Shown one piece after another: positions 20,335-29,137 of a stretch of 29,137 nt of DNA. Made by a program: the position numbers and the translations under genes. The notes under the pieces are model-generated. The model was given only the letters and a program-made list of their open reading frames with translations, made no database searches and was not told where the DNA came from. This DNA is from Ceraceosorus guamensis. Lineage: Eukaryota > Basidiomycota > Exobasidiomycetes > Ceraceosorales > Ceraceosoraceae. The stretch lies in NCBI RefSeq assembly GCF_003144195.1, contig NW_020290143.1:1-29137 (forward strand), written 5' to 3'. The first letter of the stretch is position 1. The number at the start of each line of letters is the position of its first letter.

Positions 20335-23300
20335 ATGCATACATCCATCGTGGTAATGAGCTCCTCTACAGCAGCCAGCAGCAGACATTGCAAGAGAGCA
20401 GACGTGTCAGAGAGCGGCGGTGGCAGCAGTAGCGGCAGCAGCAGCAGCACCTACCACACCGACAGCACCAGCAGGCCTTCGTCAAGACTTCAAGCGTCCC
20501 CGCGAGGAGCTCGCGCAGCCCCAGAAGATCGTCCTTTGCACTGCGGTGGAGGTTTGGACTACCATTCTTCACCCGACACTCCCAAGGCCTCCGCTTCCTC
20601 TCGCTCCCAGGATCAAGGCAGTCCCTTACCGCTCCGGCGAACTTTGCGCTCTCAGACCTTCAAGGACGGCTCAAAGTCATCAACAGAGTCCACCGCTGCT
20701 CCCCCACCTACACCCAGACGCGGCTTCAAGCCGACAGCTCGCATCCGCTCCGCATCCAAATTTGCAGCAGTTGCGCCTTCTTCCCCAGCTAGCATTCCCG
20801 CCTCTGTCTCACCTTCGAGAGCTCACAGCTCTTCGACGGATCGCGAGATGACGGATGGTCCAGCTGGAGGAGTGCGCCCTCCCTCGCGCACGAGCTCTCG
20901 ACCGCTTTCCACAAATTACTCCATTGGCAACTCCAATGCATCCGAAACGCCTTCCATATCCAGGGCTAAGCATGCCTCGCTGTCTGCGAGCACGTACGGC
21001 ACCAGCAACAGCGCTGTGCTGGAAGCTAGACGAGCAATTCGTCGAGCAGCAGCACCTCCTCTTTCCACTCCAGCAAGCAGCGCGCGATCCAACACCCCTA
21101 CGCTGCGCACCATCACTACTCCACGCGCTTCCGCTATGCTGGTGCCGAGTCAGCGTGGAACAAGTCGACCTTCGAGTGCCAATGGCACACCTACAAACGA
21201 GTCGACACCTCAATTCAGGCCGGCATCTCCCAACAAGTTCAAGGCCAAAATTACTGATGGATTGTCCTCTCGAAGGGGTATGACGACACCCAGACACAAT
21301 GCTACAAATCTCGGATTGGGCATCAGTCAGAGATACGTCCCCGCGACCCCTAGCGCTGCTGGTGTGGACACGTCGCGCAAAGGTCGAAGGAGCGCTGCTA
21401 TCGTCACCGTCCCTGCTGTGGGGGAGTTGGATGATGACATCGGCGACAGCAGCTTCTACTATGAAGACGAAGTCGAGGAGGCAGACGATGACAATGCAAG
21501 CGTAAAGGAGAGCGTCATGGTGCATGTGCGGTGAGTATGAGGGGCAAGATAGTCACTGGATCAGTGATCAATGCAAGACGTGACTTGCTGACTCTCGAAG
21601 CAACTGTTTCGTCCTTCTGCAGCTTGCGTCCTCCTCGCGCGTCTGAAAAGTGCGCGTGGGTGCCCATGCCCTTCACCTCGACGATGAGCCTTGCACCCGA
21701 CTTGGCAGCTGCTAGAGTACAGCCAGGTGCCGAAAAGCCCTTCTACTTTGACGGTGTGCACACTGGCTCTTCCAACAGACCCGTGTACGTCTCTGTGGCG
21801 AGGCCTCTGGTTCGTGCAGCGCTGGGAGGGTACGATGCGGTAATCTTTGCCTATGGTCAAACAGCCAGCGGCAAGACGTTTACGCTGAGCGGCGACGATG
21901 CGGGTACGGAGCCAGGCATCATTCCCAGGGCGGTGCGCGACGTGTTTAGGGGGATCAGTCAGAGCGAACGTACGCGGGAATGGCTCTTGAGAGCCAGCTA
22001 TTTGGAAATTCACAATGAAACTGTCAAGGACTTGTTGGACCCGGACGCCGTACCTCAAATACGTCAAGACAATAGAAAAGGCGGACGCGGAACCTTTGTA
22101 GCACCGCTCAGGGAAGAGGTCGTGACAACGCAGGCTGCTGTGCGCGACCTGCTAGCGAGAGGCCAGGCGAATAGACACGTTGGCGCTACGGACTGGAACG
22201 AACGTAGTAGCAGAAGCCACACCTGTAAGTCTGAGCTTCGAATGCTGCTCGCATCATCATTGTGCGCAACTCGTCGCTGACTGCAGAGACAATGCTACGA
22301 TGTCCTCATCAGGCTTCAAGCTCACAATCGAAAGCTGGGAACGAGATGCAAACGGCTTCGTTGGAGGTCAAGACATTCGGTCTGGCAAAAAGGTCCGCGT
22401 CTCGGAGCTTAGCCTGATTGATTTGGCTGGGTCTGAGCGCTACGTCTCTCAGGGAACAGACCGAAGAACTGAAGGAGCAAACATCAACAAGAGCTTGTTG
22501 ACTTTGGGCAAAGTCATCTACGCATTAGGAGAACGATCCGTCTTGGCCAGTCGAGGCGGCGATGTGCTCAGCCAACACGTGCCGTACAGAGATTCAAAGC
22601 TTACGCGCATCCTTCAAAATAGCTTGAGCGGAAACGCTCGAGTGGCTGTGGTGTGCACCGTCAACCCTTCTCCGACGGCTGTCGACGAGAGTCTCAGCAC
22701 GCTGGCATTTGCGAAGAGGGTGAAAAAGGTCAGCTTGCATGCTCGTCGAAATGAGGTGGATGCGGTAGGCGGGCTGAACGCGGAAGCTCAGGCGCTCTTG
22801 GTGAGGTATAGAGACGAAGCGGAAGAGCTTCGTGCTCAGGTGCAGTCCCTTCAAAATGGGACCGGATCCAGCTCTAGAGCTTCGAAAGCCGAAGTTGCAG
22901 AAATCACCTTGCGATTGGCAGAGATTCGAGAATGCCACATTCGCGGTGGAGGAGAAGTGGGGGACGAGAGTGATGAGGAATACGAAGCAGAGGTGGATGA
23001 CGAGGAAGACGAGGTGAGTTTGGCCCGTTGCAGAGTCACGAGTGTTGGTCGGCTCTCGGGTGCAGAGGTGCTGACTAGCCCAAGACGTGCTCCTATGCAG
23101 CTGATGGACACAGCGTCGGAGCCACTAGGCGTCGTGCAAGCCAAGCTGCTTGCTGCTTTGACCGAGATTGAAAAGCTACGGCAGCAGCTCGCATCTGTGC
23201 CGACATTGCCGGCAGGGTGGAACCCGTCTGACCAATCGATGCAAGAGTCCGTGGTTGCGCGTCTGCAGCAACAAGTACGAGAGCTGGATTTGGTCTGCGA

Positions 23301-23883
23301 AGCGCAAGACAAGGAGCTGGATCTGATGGCTCAAGAGCCTAGAGCGTTGGCCAAGCGCATCGTGGAGCTGGAAAAGCGAGAGGAAGAAAATCAGAGGCTC
23401 ATCTCTAGTTTGAATAGGGGTCTGATCAAGTCTAGAAAAGCCAACAACAGGCTTGTGCATCTTGCCAGCAACCAGGTGTCGGCGAGGGTGGACCAGCTGC
23501 GTTCGCCCGTCAAGCCGAGCGGGATGAGCGTGGGCGGCGCGTCTCCGGTGCGCGAAAGACGCGCATCCGCCACACCCGCACCCATCGGCGTGACCTTTTC
23601 CTCCGGTCTAGCAGACTCGCCAGCAGCAGCAGCGTCCAAAAGGCCGACTTTGGGCACTGTCGGCGCGGCGACTGGCAAGTCTCGTCGATCGGTGAGCCAG
23701 GATACGGCTGCTTTTTTGAAGAGGGATCGACGAGACGTTTCGACGGATATGGAGGACTTGACGGGCAAGATCGAAGCGCTCATGACCAACACCAAGAGCA
23801 GTAGGTGGTTGACGCAGGATATTGGGGATTTGGAGCACGAGATCCCTCCGATGGATCAGTCGGAAGATATGTCTTTTGCTTGA
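20335..23883 (+). CDS. Kinesin-7-like motor protein (Kip2/Tea2/CENP-E type) with long N-terminal extension
   Basis: A microtubule motor ATPase. Exons 20335-21530, 21623-22224 and 22313-23883 join in phase to 1122 residues. Residues 1-390 are a disordered, basic, Ser/Thr/Pro-rich extension with TPRR- and SRPSS-like segments. The motor follows (about 393-740): strand SVMVHVRLRPP, P-loop GQTASGKT (477-484), switch I NERSSRSHT, switch II LIDLAGSER, HVPYRDSKLTRILQNSLSG, and neck FAKRVKKV. A coiled coil with LEKREEENQRLISSLNRGL-like heptads follows, then a basic Ser-rich tail. The GQTASGKT loop, internal motor and extension fit kinesin-7, known in fungi as plus-end-directed transporters of polarity and plus-end factors; the subfamily is inferred. 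ATG at 20356 has a better context than 20335. A possible extra intron of 54 nt lies at 23014-23067 (see findings). Confidence 0.93.
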
Positions 23884-23926
23884 ACCCAAACGACAAAAAG
23901 CGAGCAGGCAGGCGTCCCCTTTGGTG

Positions 23927-23969
<43 letters not shown>

Positions 23970-24496
23970 TTCTCAACGAAGCTCCATTCGAATTGCTTTC
24001 TCCGAGCAATCCACATACCCCGAACCTTTTTCTTTTGCTGCTCTTTTGAGCATGTCAAATTCTACCGTCTCCTCCTTGCCTCGCTTTGATCGCACTCATC
24101 TATTTGAGAGGCTGTGTGTGTGGAGCGTGCGCGTCAGCACGCGCAACGCATCGCTCGACTCGAGCAAGCATCCATGAGAAGATCGAATCGCATGGAGCAC
24201 TTGATTTTCGTGACCCGGATTGATTGGCTCGAGTACGGCGTAAATACAAAAGTCTCGTCTTTGTTCTTGCAAGATATAAAGGGTCAAATAGACGCTCGGT
24301 GGATGAAGCGGGTGGGGCCGGGGACGGAAGACTTGAGACTGGCCAGCCCCCCCTCCCTCCCTCCGAATCGGATGCGAGGGTGTTTATTGGCGAGAGAGAG
24401 CTATATAGCGGGGTTTGTGTTTGTCAATTCCCAATTCGCCCGACGCAGCGCAACAGGTGCATTCAGCCCGCGCCACACGTATCCCCCCGCCTCTCC
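23884..24496. other. Shared 3' region between the kinesin and HP1-like genes
   Basis: About 600 bases between two convergent stop codons. Apart from the TC microsatellite I see no gene; open frames running through 24114-24496 on the plus strand are antisense to the repetitive HP1 tail or intergenic. Confidence 0.6.
23931..23966 (+). repeat. TC dinucleotide microsatellite (18 units)
   Basis: Eighteen uninterrupted TC units starting 47 bases after the kinesin stop codon, in the probable 3' untranslated region. Likely variable in length between strains. Confidence 0.95.
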
Positions 24497-26614
24497 TCAT
24501 TCTGCCCCTCCCATTTGTACATCCACAGCATTCCCACGCTCCACTTCCTCCTCTGCCGCCGTCTCTTGGCCCAAAGACGCCCCAACAGCAGCATCTTCAA
24601 AAGATTGCAAATTCCTCTCCTCCTCCTCCTCCGATTCTTCTCGCATCGCCAAAGAAGCTGCTGCTGCTGCTGCTGCAGGTTGCGCACCCGGCATCGAGAT
24701 CGTGGGCGCTGGTGCTGCAAGGGACGCATCGATTTCCATTCCATTTGACCCCGAAGGCGTCTCGTTCAAGTGTGCACCTCCTTGCTCAGCGCCTAATTGA
24801 GCATCTGCCGCTTCCGCATCCGCATCTCCATCGCCCTCTGCTTCCGCATCTCCACCCGCCTCCCCATCCGCTTCAGCATCCGCATCCGCATCTGCGTCGG
24901 CCTCCACATCCGCACCGGCCCCACTGATGCCGGCAAATTCGGGTGCTCCGACTGGATCGCCAGCGGATTGAGACAGCATTGTCGGAGCTGATGGCCCCTC
25001 AGCTGATTGCTCAGTCGCATCACCTCCGCTCGCCGGCGCAGGAGCTGAAGCATCGTCGATGGCTGGCTCTTGAGCCTCGGCTTGCGCTTGAGCTTGCGCT
25101 TCGGCCTGCGCTTCGGCCTGCGCTTGAGCTGCAGCTTGTAATTGACGAGCCTCTTCGTCCTGTACAGCAGCTCGTGATGACCTATCTCGCTCTCTCGCCT
25201 GTTGTCGTTCTTCGGCAGCTGAAGGGATCGAAAGACAAGCTCGTGAGCCATAGCCCCTTCCCACGATCTCCTTTAGCAGTAAGAAGCCAATTTAGCTCTG
25301 CTCACCTTCGGGTTCGATGGGCTTGAAACGAAGCTTGGACTCGTAGAATTCAATCATCTGTGCAACGTGAGTCATGAATGATGAATCAGTTCCGTGTGCG
25401 TAACGATCTTTGCATTTCCAACGCTGCCTGCGCACCTTTTGAGGACATCGGTGATTCGTGACTGCAGTGGTGTAGCAGTGTCTTTCGCCATTCTCGCTGC
25501 ATTTAGAACAGGTAGGTTATGCGTTTGGTGAAAAGACTGCTCGTCCAGCTGAACAAAGCACCACGACGACGATGCTGACGACGCATGCCGCATGACGGAC
25601 GCGCTCGGCCTCTGCTACTCACAATACAAGAAAAGCAGCCAGCTTGCCATCCTCCATCTTTTCAATCGTGTCCACATTCCTCACCACATTTTCCCAATCC
25701 GCCAACATTTCGTACTTTCTAGCCTGTCTGATCCTCTTCCTCCTCGCCACCTCGTCTGCGCCGAATCTCGATTCCAGCTCCGCATCATCCATGCCGCTAT
25801 CATTCTCAATGTCCGAAGGATCGTCTGCGACCACTCTGCTCAGAGCGCCTTGTCTTGCTCTTCTAGCTCTTTTGCCCGCCTCTTTTTGTTCCAAAGCGGC
25901 ATCAATCGCCGCATTGTGCGCATTCGGCTTTGCCCGTTTGCGCGCATGTTGCTGCGTCGACGCGACAGCAGCAGAGGAAGACATTCCAGGCATGGAAGCG
26001 ACGGAATGATCCGCTTTGCTCTGTCTACCTTTCTTCTTGCCATTGGCTGTGCTGGAATCGACTTCGCTCTGGAGTGCAGACCCGCTGTAAGGAGTCTTCT
26101 TCTTCACCACTTCCACTTTGGACTTGTTGCGCTCCCAATACTCTCGAAGCATATCTGCCGCATTTTCTGCATCCTCCTCTCGCACCCAACAATTCTCTTC
26201 CTCCCCATAGCCTTTCCATTTGACAAGGTATGCCAATTTGCCCTGCACAGTCCCCCCCAAACAGTCGATGCGAGTGGAGTCGAGCAGATGCACGGGATTG
26301 CAGCGGTCAGTAAAAGGTATCCGTACAAGCTTCCCGCGCACATTCGCATGAACGCCGCCACTTGCCATGCGAGAAGAACGACTCACCTTTTCCAATCTTC
26401 CCTTGTCGTGACTGAGGATCGCCTCGATCTCGTACTCATCCTCTGGGATCTCATCTCCTTCCTCCCATTCTCCTTCTTGCTCTCCTTCTTGCTCCTGTTC
26501 CATCTCCACATCTCCCCTCCCATTCGCAATTACGGCTTGCCCATTGGTAGGGAGGGACTGGTTGGAAGAGCCACCTGCAATGCCTGCAAAACTGCGCGTA
26601 GTTGCGGATGGCAT
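24497..26614 (-). CDS. HP1-family heterochromatin protein with acidic/Ala-rich C-terminal tail
   Basis: A heterochromatin protein that should bind histone H3 methylated at lysine 9 and dimerise through its chromoshadow domain, like Swi6/HP1. Five exons (minus: 26614-26387, 26242-25623, 25496-25436, 25357-25306, 25218-24497) join in phase to 560 residues. Residues 35-60 are acidic. The chromodomain spans about 60-113; its aromatic cage is complete: Y61 (EYEIE), W85 and Y88 (LVKWKGY). A basic hinge follows (KKKGRQSK, ARKRAKP, KRARRARQ). The chromoshadow domain (about 252-318) shows ADWENVVRNVDTIEKMEDG, HRCPQKMIEFYESKLRF and is split by two introns. Residues 321-560 are an unusual tail of Ala-Gln-Glu and Asp-Ala-Glu repeats, ending in a Glu-rich segment; standard HP1 proteins stop soon after the chromoshadow domain. 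Upstream frame is open to a TTG at 26644 but the first ATG is 26614. Confidence 0.92.
24800..25140. repeat. Degenerate 6-12 bp tandem repeats inside the HP1-like coding tail
   Basis: On the plus strand the stretch 24805-24920 is made of imperfect CGCATC/CGCTTC/CTCCAC hexamers (coding Asp-Ala/Glu-Ala on the minus strand) and 25075-25140 of imperfect GCTTGCGCTTGAG/GCTTCGGCCTGC units (coding Ala-Gln-Ala-Glu). A GCT run at 24658-24678 codes an alanine tract. The pattern suggests growth by slippage or unequal exchange. Confidence 0.8.
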
Positions 26615-27588
26615 GTTCGATCGATGCGTGCGAGGAGCGGCCAAGATGCGCTCGCTCGCTCGACCTTTGGATGCGTATCGTCAAGGTTGCCCCAAATTAG
26701 GCAGAGAATAAGAAAGCAGTTGGGGCTTTGTGCAGATGCATGATTCGGGGAAGCGGTAAATCGTGATGGTTGGTGGTTGCGGCCCTTCTGTCAAGCAGCC
26801 ATCGCTCGATCGTTTCATTCCGTGCTTTCGAGATTCATCCAGCGGCAGGCTGCAGTTCGCGACACATCAATCAGCACGACGCGCCCTCGATCGCGCTGCA
26901 TGCCATGCACACTGCTGCCGTCACGTGCAGCATGGCGACCAGCAAAGCTTTAAGCGGGAAGCGTGACCCCGCGGTCACGACACGTGAGCCCGTGTGAAAC
27001 AAAATCTGAATTCTGAAACTCTTGACTTGACTGATATGAAATCACAAATGAATTTGTGAATCAAATGTTGAATGGTGGTCTCACAAGAGACTTGACTATT
27101 TCTTCCCTCGATCGAGATGCGATCTTTTGCGTCACCACTTCTTCGTGGGCGCACGAGTTGCCTCAGGTTCAATCGTCTATCTATCTGAAGAGAAAGCAGA
27201 TTCATGAGGCTCGCCTCTCCCTGCTAGGTCGAGGATCGCGGCAGAGGTCAAAACGCATCCACGGGACACGGGTGGGTGGAGCGGGAGCCGTCGATCGTGC
27301 GAACGAGGCAGAGCCTTCGTTGCCAGGATTGCGTGTGGCGCGAAGTTATCTGGATGGGGGCAAAGATCGCTCGCTATACGTCTAGCTAGACTGCTCTCTC
27401 TTCTCTTCAAGCCTGCTCGAGCTTGACACTTGTCCAAAACCCCCCGTTTCAAGTTTCACAGCATCGACATCTGTCGAGACTTTTCTCATCCGCCCACGTC
27501 TAGGACGTTATTTGTGCACCTCCCGCAACCCACCCATTCCCATACTGTCCTGCCGCTCTCCCTCCCCCGTCGGTCCATATTTGTAGCA
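26615..27588. promoter_or_regulatory. Divergent promoter region between HP1-like and WDR83-like genes
   Basis: About 970 bases between two head-to-head genes. It has two CACGTG sites close together (in TCACGTGC near 26922 and ACACGTGA near 26980), an AT-rich stretch from about 26997 to 27075 and a pyrimidine-rich stretch before the WDR83-like ATG. No supported coding sequence. Confidence 0.5.
27042..27059. repeat. Perfect inverted repeat, eight-base arms
   Basis: TCACAAAT and ATTTGTGA separated by two bases, in the AT-rich part of the shared promoter. Could be a binding site for a dimeric regulator or chance in AT-rich DNA. Confidence 0.55.
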
Positions 27589-28870
27589 ATGGACCACATC
27601 GAAGCGAAAGCGTCGTGGCCACCGTCAAGTCTGTCTGGTCGGTTCCCCACAACCTGCACCAATGTCATTCGAGCGCATACAGGGCCCATCAACGCCGCGC
27701 TCTTCAACAGTCGATCCGCCTACATCCTCAGCGCCTCCTCCGACCGACAAGTACGTCTCTTCTCCACTCGTTCGCCTCCTGCATCGAGCATATCCCCCGA
27801 ATCAAGCTTGGGAGTGATTGCAAAAAAGGGAAAAGTAGACGAAGGGATCAAGACGTACGATTCTGCCAATAATGCCGTCTTGGCATTAGCATTGGCACCT
27901 TCTGACAAGATTTTCGCTCAAGCTGGAATGGATCGTAGCGTGAATGTTGTGGATGTGCAGAGCGGTGGTGTGGTGAGGAGATTCAACGCACATACAGGAG
28001 CTGTACACGCCCTGGCTTTTGCTGGTGCTTCTTCTTCTTCTTCTTCCACCAACAACAACAATCCCGGCGCACCCGGCTTGACAGGGGGAGATTCGCTCTT
28101 GCTCGCCGCTGGCTTTGATGCTAGGTGTCGCTTGTACGACCTAAGGGCTAGCGGTGCTTGGAAACCCATCATGGAGCTCAAAGAATCCAAGGACACGATC
28201 TTTTGCTTGGATGTGAGCGGAGGAATCTTCAGGACTGCTGGAATGGAAGGGGTTGTGAGGACGTACGATGCGAGGATGGGTCAGATGACAGAAGACGTAG
28301 CAGCCGGTGAGTTTAGCCTGACGATGTCCCCATCCTCCCCCCACCTTTTTCCCGCGATATTCGATCGATGCGGGTTCCCTCCAAGCACGCGCAATCTCGC
28401 TCATGCTACGCACATTCATGCCCTTTGCAGCTCCTATCGTCTCGCTATCCTCTACATCGACATCTCTGCTCATCTCCACTTCTTCTCAGCGAAGAGCAGC
28501 CCATCACCTCCTCTCCACAAGCGATGGGACTTTGCAAAAGACCCTCATAGGTCACCAACAATCCAATCCAAAATCTCCCTTTCGATCCATCTTTGTGCGC
28601 CCTGTCAAGAACACCGCCGCTGCTGCTGCTGCTGACCCAATAGGAGTTCTGAGCGGCTCCGAGCAAGCGGGTCCCCTACTTTGGAAGCTAAACTCTAATT
28701 CGAGCGCAACGGCTGCTGCGACTCGCACTGCAGATGCACGAGAAGGAAGTGCGGCAGAATATCCGACGGGCTCTGCTTGTTTGGGCGTGGATCAGGCTAG
28801 GGATGGCTCGTTGTGCAGCTATCATCAAGACGGAACGATTCGAATCTGGCGAATGGACGGCAATTCTTAG
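27589..28870 (+). CDS. WD40 repeat protein, WDR83/MORG1-like
   Basis: A seven-bladed beta-propeller scaffold. Human WDR83 (MORG1) joins MAPK-module components and is found with the spliceosome; fungal members are mostly uncharacterised. Two exons (27589-28306 and 28431-28870) join in phase to 385 residues; the intron has a GTGAGT donor and a CCTTTGCAG acceptor. WD repeats start at VIRAHTGPINAALFN; later blades show GMDRSVNVVDVQSG, FNAHTGAVHALAF, AAGFDARCRLYDLRASG, GMEGVVRTYDARMGQM (a segment highly typical of WDR83) and the last GTIRIWRMDG. Blades are stretched by low-complexity inserts: a Ser/Asn run coded near 28026-28070 and an Ala run near 28614-28633. The ATG at 27589 is the first in frame and has a purine at -3. 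Confidence 0.9.
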
Positions 28871-29113
28871 TGGAGCAGTTCGAGCATCGAGATGCGGCGC
28901 AAGAATGATGTACCCCCCTCGAAGGTTTGTAGCGGGGTGCGATGCATCTGGATTGTCTGTGAGAGCTTGGCGCGCATAGTCAAGCATTAAGTAAACGCGC
29001 CTCTCTGTCGCTCTCAAAGGCATGTCAAGTCCACTCTCACGAGCTAGCAACCGGATCAGGTCTCCACCAGCTTGGCGCAACTTCTATTCTCAATGCGCAA
29101 CGCAACTGCAGTC
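28871..29113. other. 3' flank of the WDR83-like gene
   Basis: Only 243 bases remain after the stop codon before the G run. I see no further gene; short open frames on both strands lack recognisable protein sequence. Confidence 0.6.
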
Positions 29114-29137
29114 GGGGGGGGGGGGGGGGGGGGGGGG
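29114..29137 (+). other. Terminal run of 24 G residues
   Basis: The window ends in 24 consecutive G residues. This is most likely a sequencing or assembly artefact at a contig end (for example no-signal reads called as G), not biological sequence; it does not resemble a fungal telomere repeat. Confidence 0.85.

Noticed and set aside
20809-21525. Open frame of 238 codons on the minus strand
   Set aside because: Antisense to the Ser-rich extension of the kinesin, which joins in phase to an unmistakable motor domain.
24114-24927. Overlapping plus-strand open frames rich in Pro, Leu and His
   Set aside because: They are the reverse reading of the hexamer repeats in the HP1-like tail and of intergenic DNA.
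25592-26743. Open frame of 383 codons on the plus strand
   Set aside because: Antisense to the chromodomain and hinge exons of the HP1-like gene and to an intron; no recognisable protein features.
1-29137. Search by eye for tRNA genes, rRNA, CRISPR arrays, transposons and viral remnants
   Set aside because: No tRNA B-box-like stretch (GGTTCGANTCC or its complement) with cloverleaf context was seen, no regularly spaced direct repeats, and no transposase, reverse transcriptase, integrase or capsid-like protein sequence in any frame.

Overview
The window looks like ordinary nuclear DNA of a basidiomycete fungus, and my tentative placement is Ustilaginomycotina (smut fungi and relatives). The reasons are compact, intron-rich genes with short introns (mostly 54-145 nt), donors of the type GTGAGT/GTAAGT, products that are all typical fungal proteins, and intergenic DNA scattered with TCACGAGT/TCACGACT and ATTCAAGATT-type words. 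The placement rests on general impression, not on a marker gene. I see no rRNA, tRNA, CRISPR array, transposon, viral element or gene cluster.

Layout, left to right. (1) 205-360, minus: first exon of the AP-2 adaptor sigma subunit; the rest lies outside the window. (2) 1316-3069, minus: an eight-exon gene for an unrecognised, mostly helical protein of about 400 residues, possibly a fungal regulatory protein without a visible zinc cluster. (3) 3070-5208: gene-poor, with a cluster of TCACGA-core repeats. (4) 5209-6921, plus: nine-exon zinc-independent medium-chain alcohol dehydrogenase/quinone-oxidoreductase-like enzyme. (5) 8052-11752, plus: four-exon protein with two CCCH zinc fingers and a long low-complexity tail. 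(6) 12109-15523, minus: eight-exon transportin (Kap104/TNPO1). (7) 17450-19005, minus: five-exon 3-ketoacyl-CoA thiolase. (8) 20335-23883, plus: kinesin-7-like motor with a basic, serine-rich N-terminal extension of about 390 residues. (9) 24497-26614, minus: five-exon HP1-family protein with chromodomain, chromoshadow domain and an unusual Ala/Glu/Asp/Gln tail of about 240 residues. (10) 27589-28870, plus: WDR83/MORG1-like WD40 protein. The sequence ends in 24 G residues.

The genes do not form a pathway. They cover endocytosis, nuclear import, fatty-acid or acetyl-CoA metabolism, microtubule transport, heterochromatin and RNA- or splicing-related functions. Two head-to-head pairs (thiolase/kinesin and HP1/WDR83) share intergenic promoters of about 1.3 kb and 1.0 kb, and two tail-to-tail pairs (CCCH/transportin and kinesin/HP1) share short 3' regions. 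All exon models were built by hand: I followed conserved protein sequence across GT...AG introns and checked that the reading phase closes (359, 1158, 932, 403, 1122, 560 and 385 residues).

I found no convincing new biological system. The points most worth a second look are the HP1 protein with its repeat-encoded tail, the unidentified eight-exon gene, the two families of short intergenic words, the in-frame (3n) putative intron in the kinesin gene, and the thiolase that lacks a recognisable peroxisomal signal.
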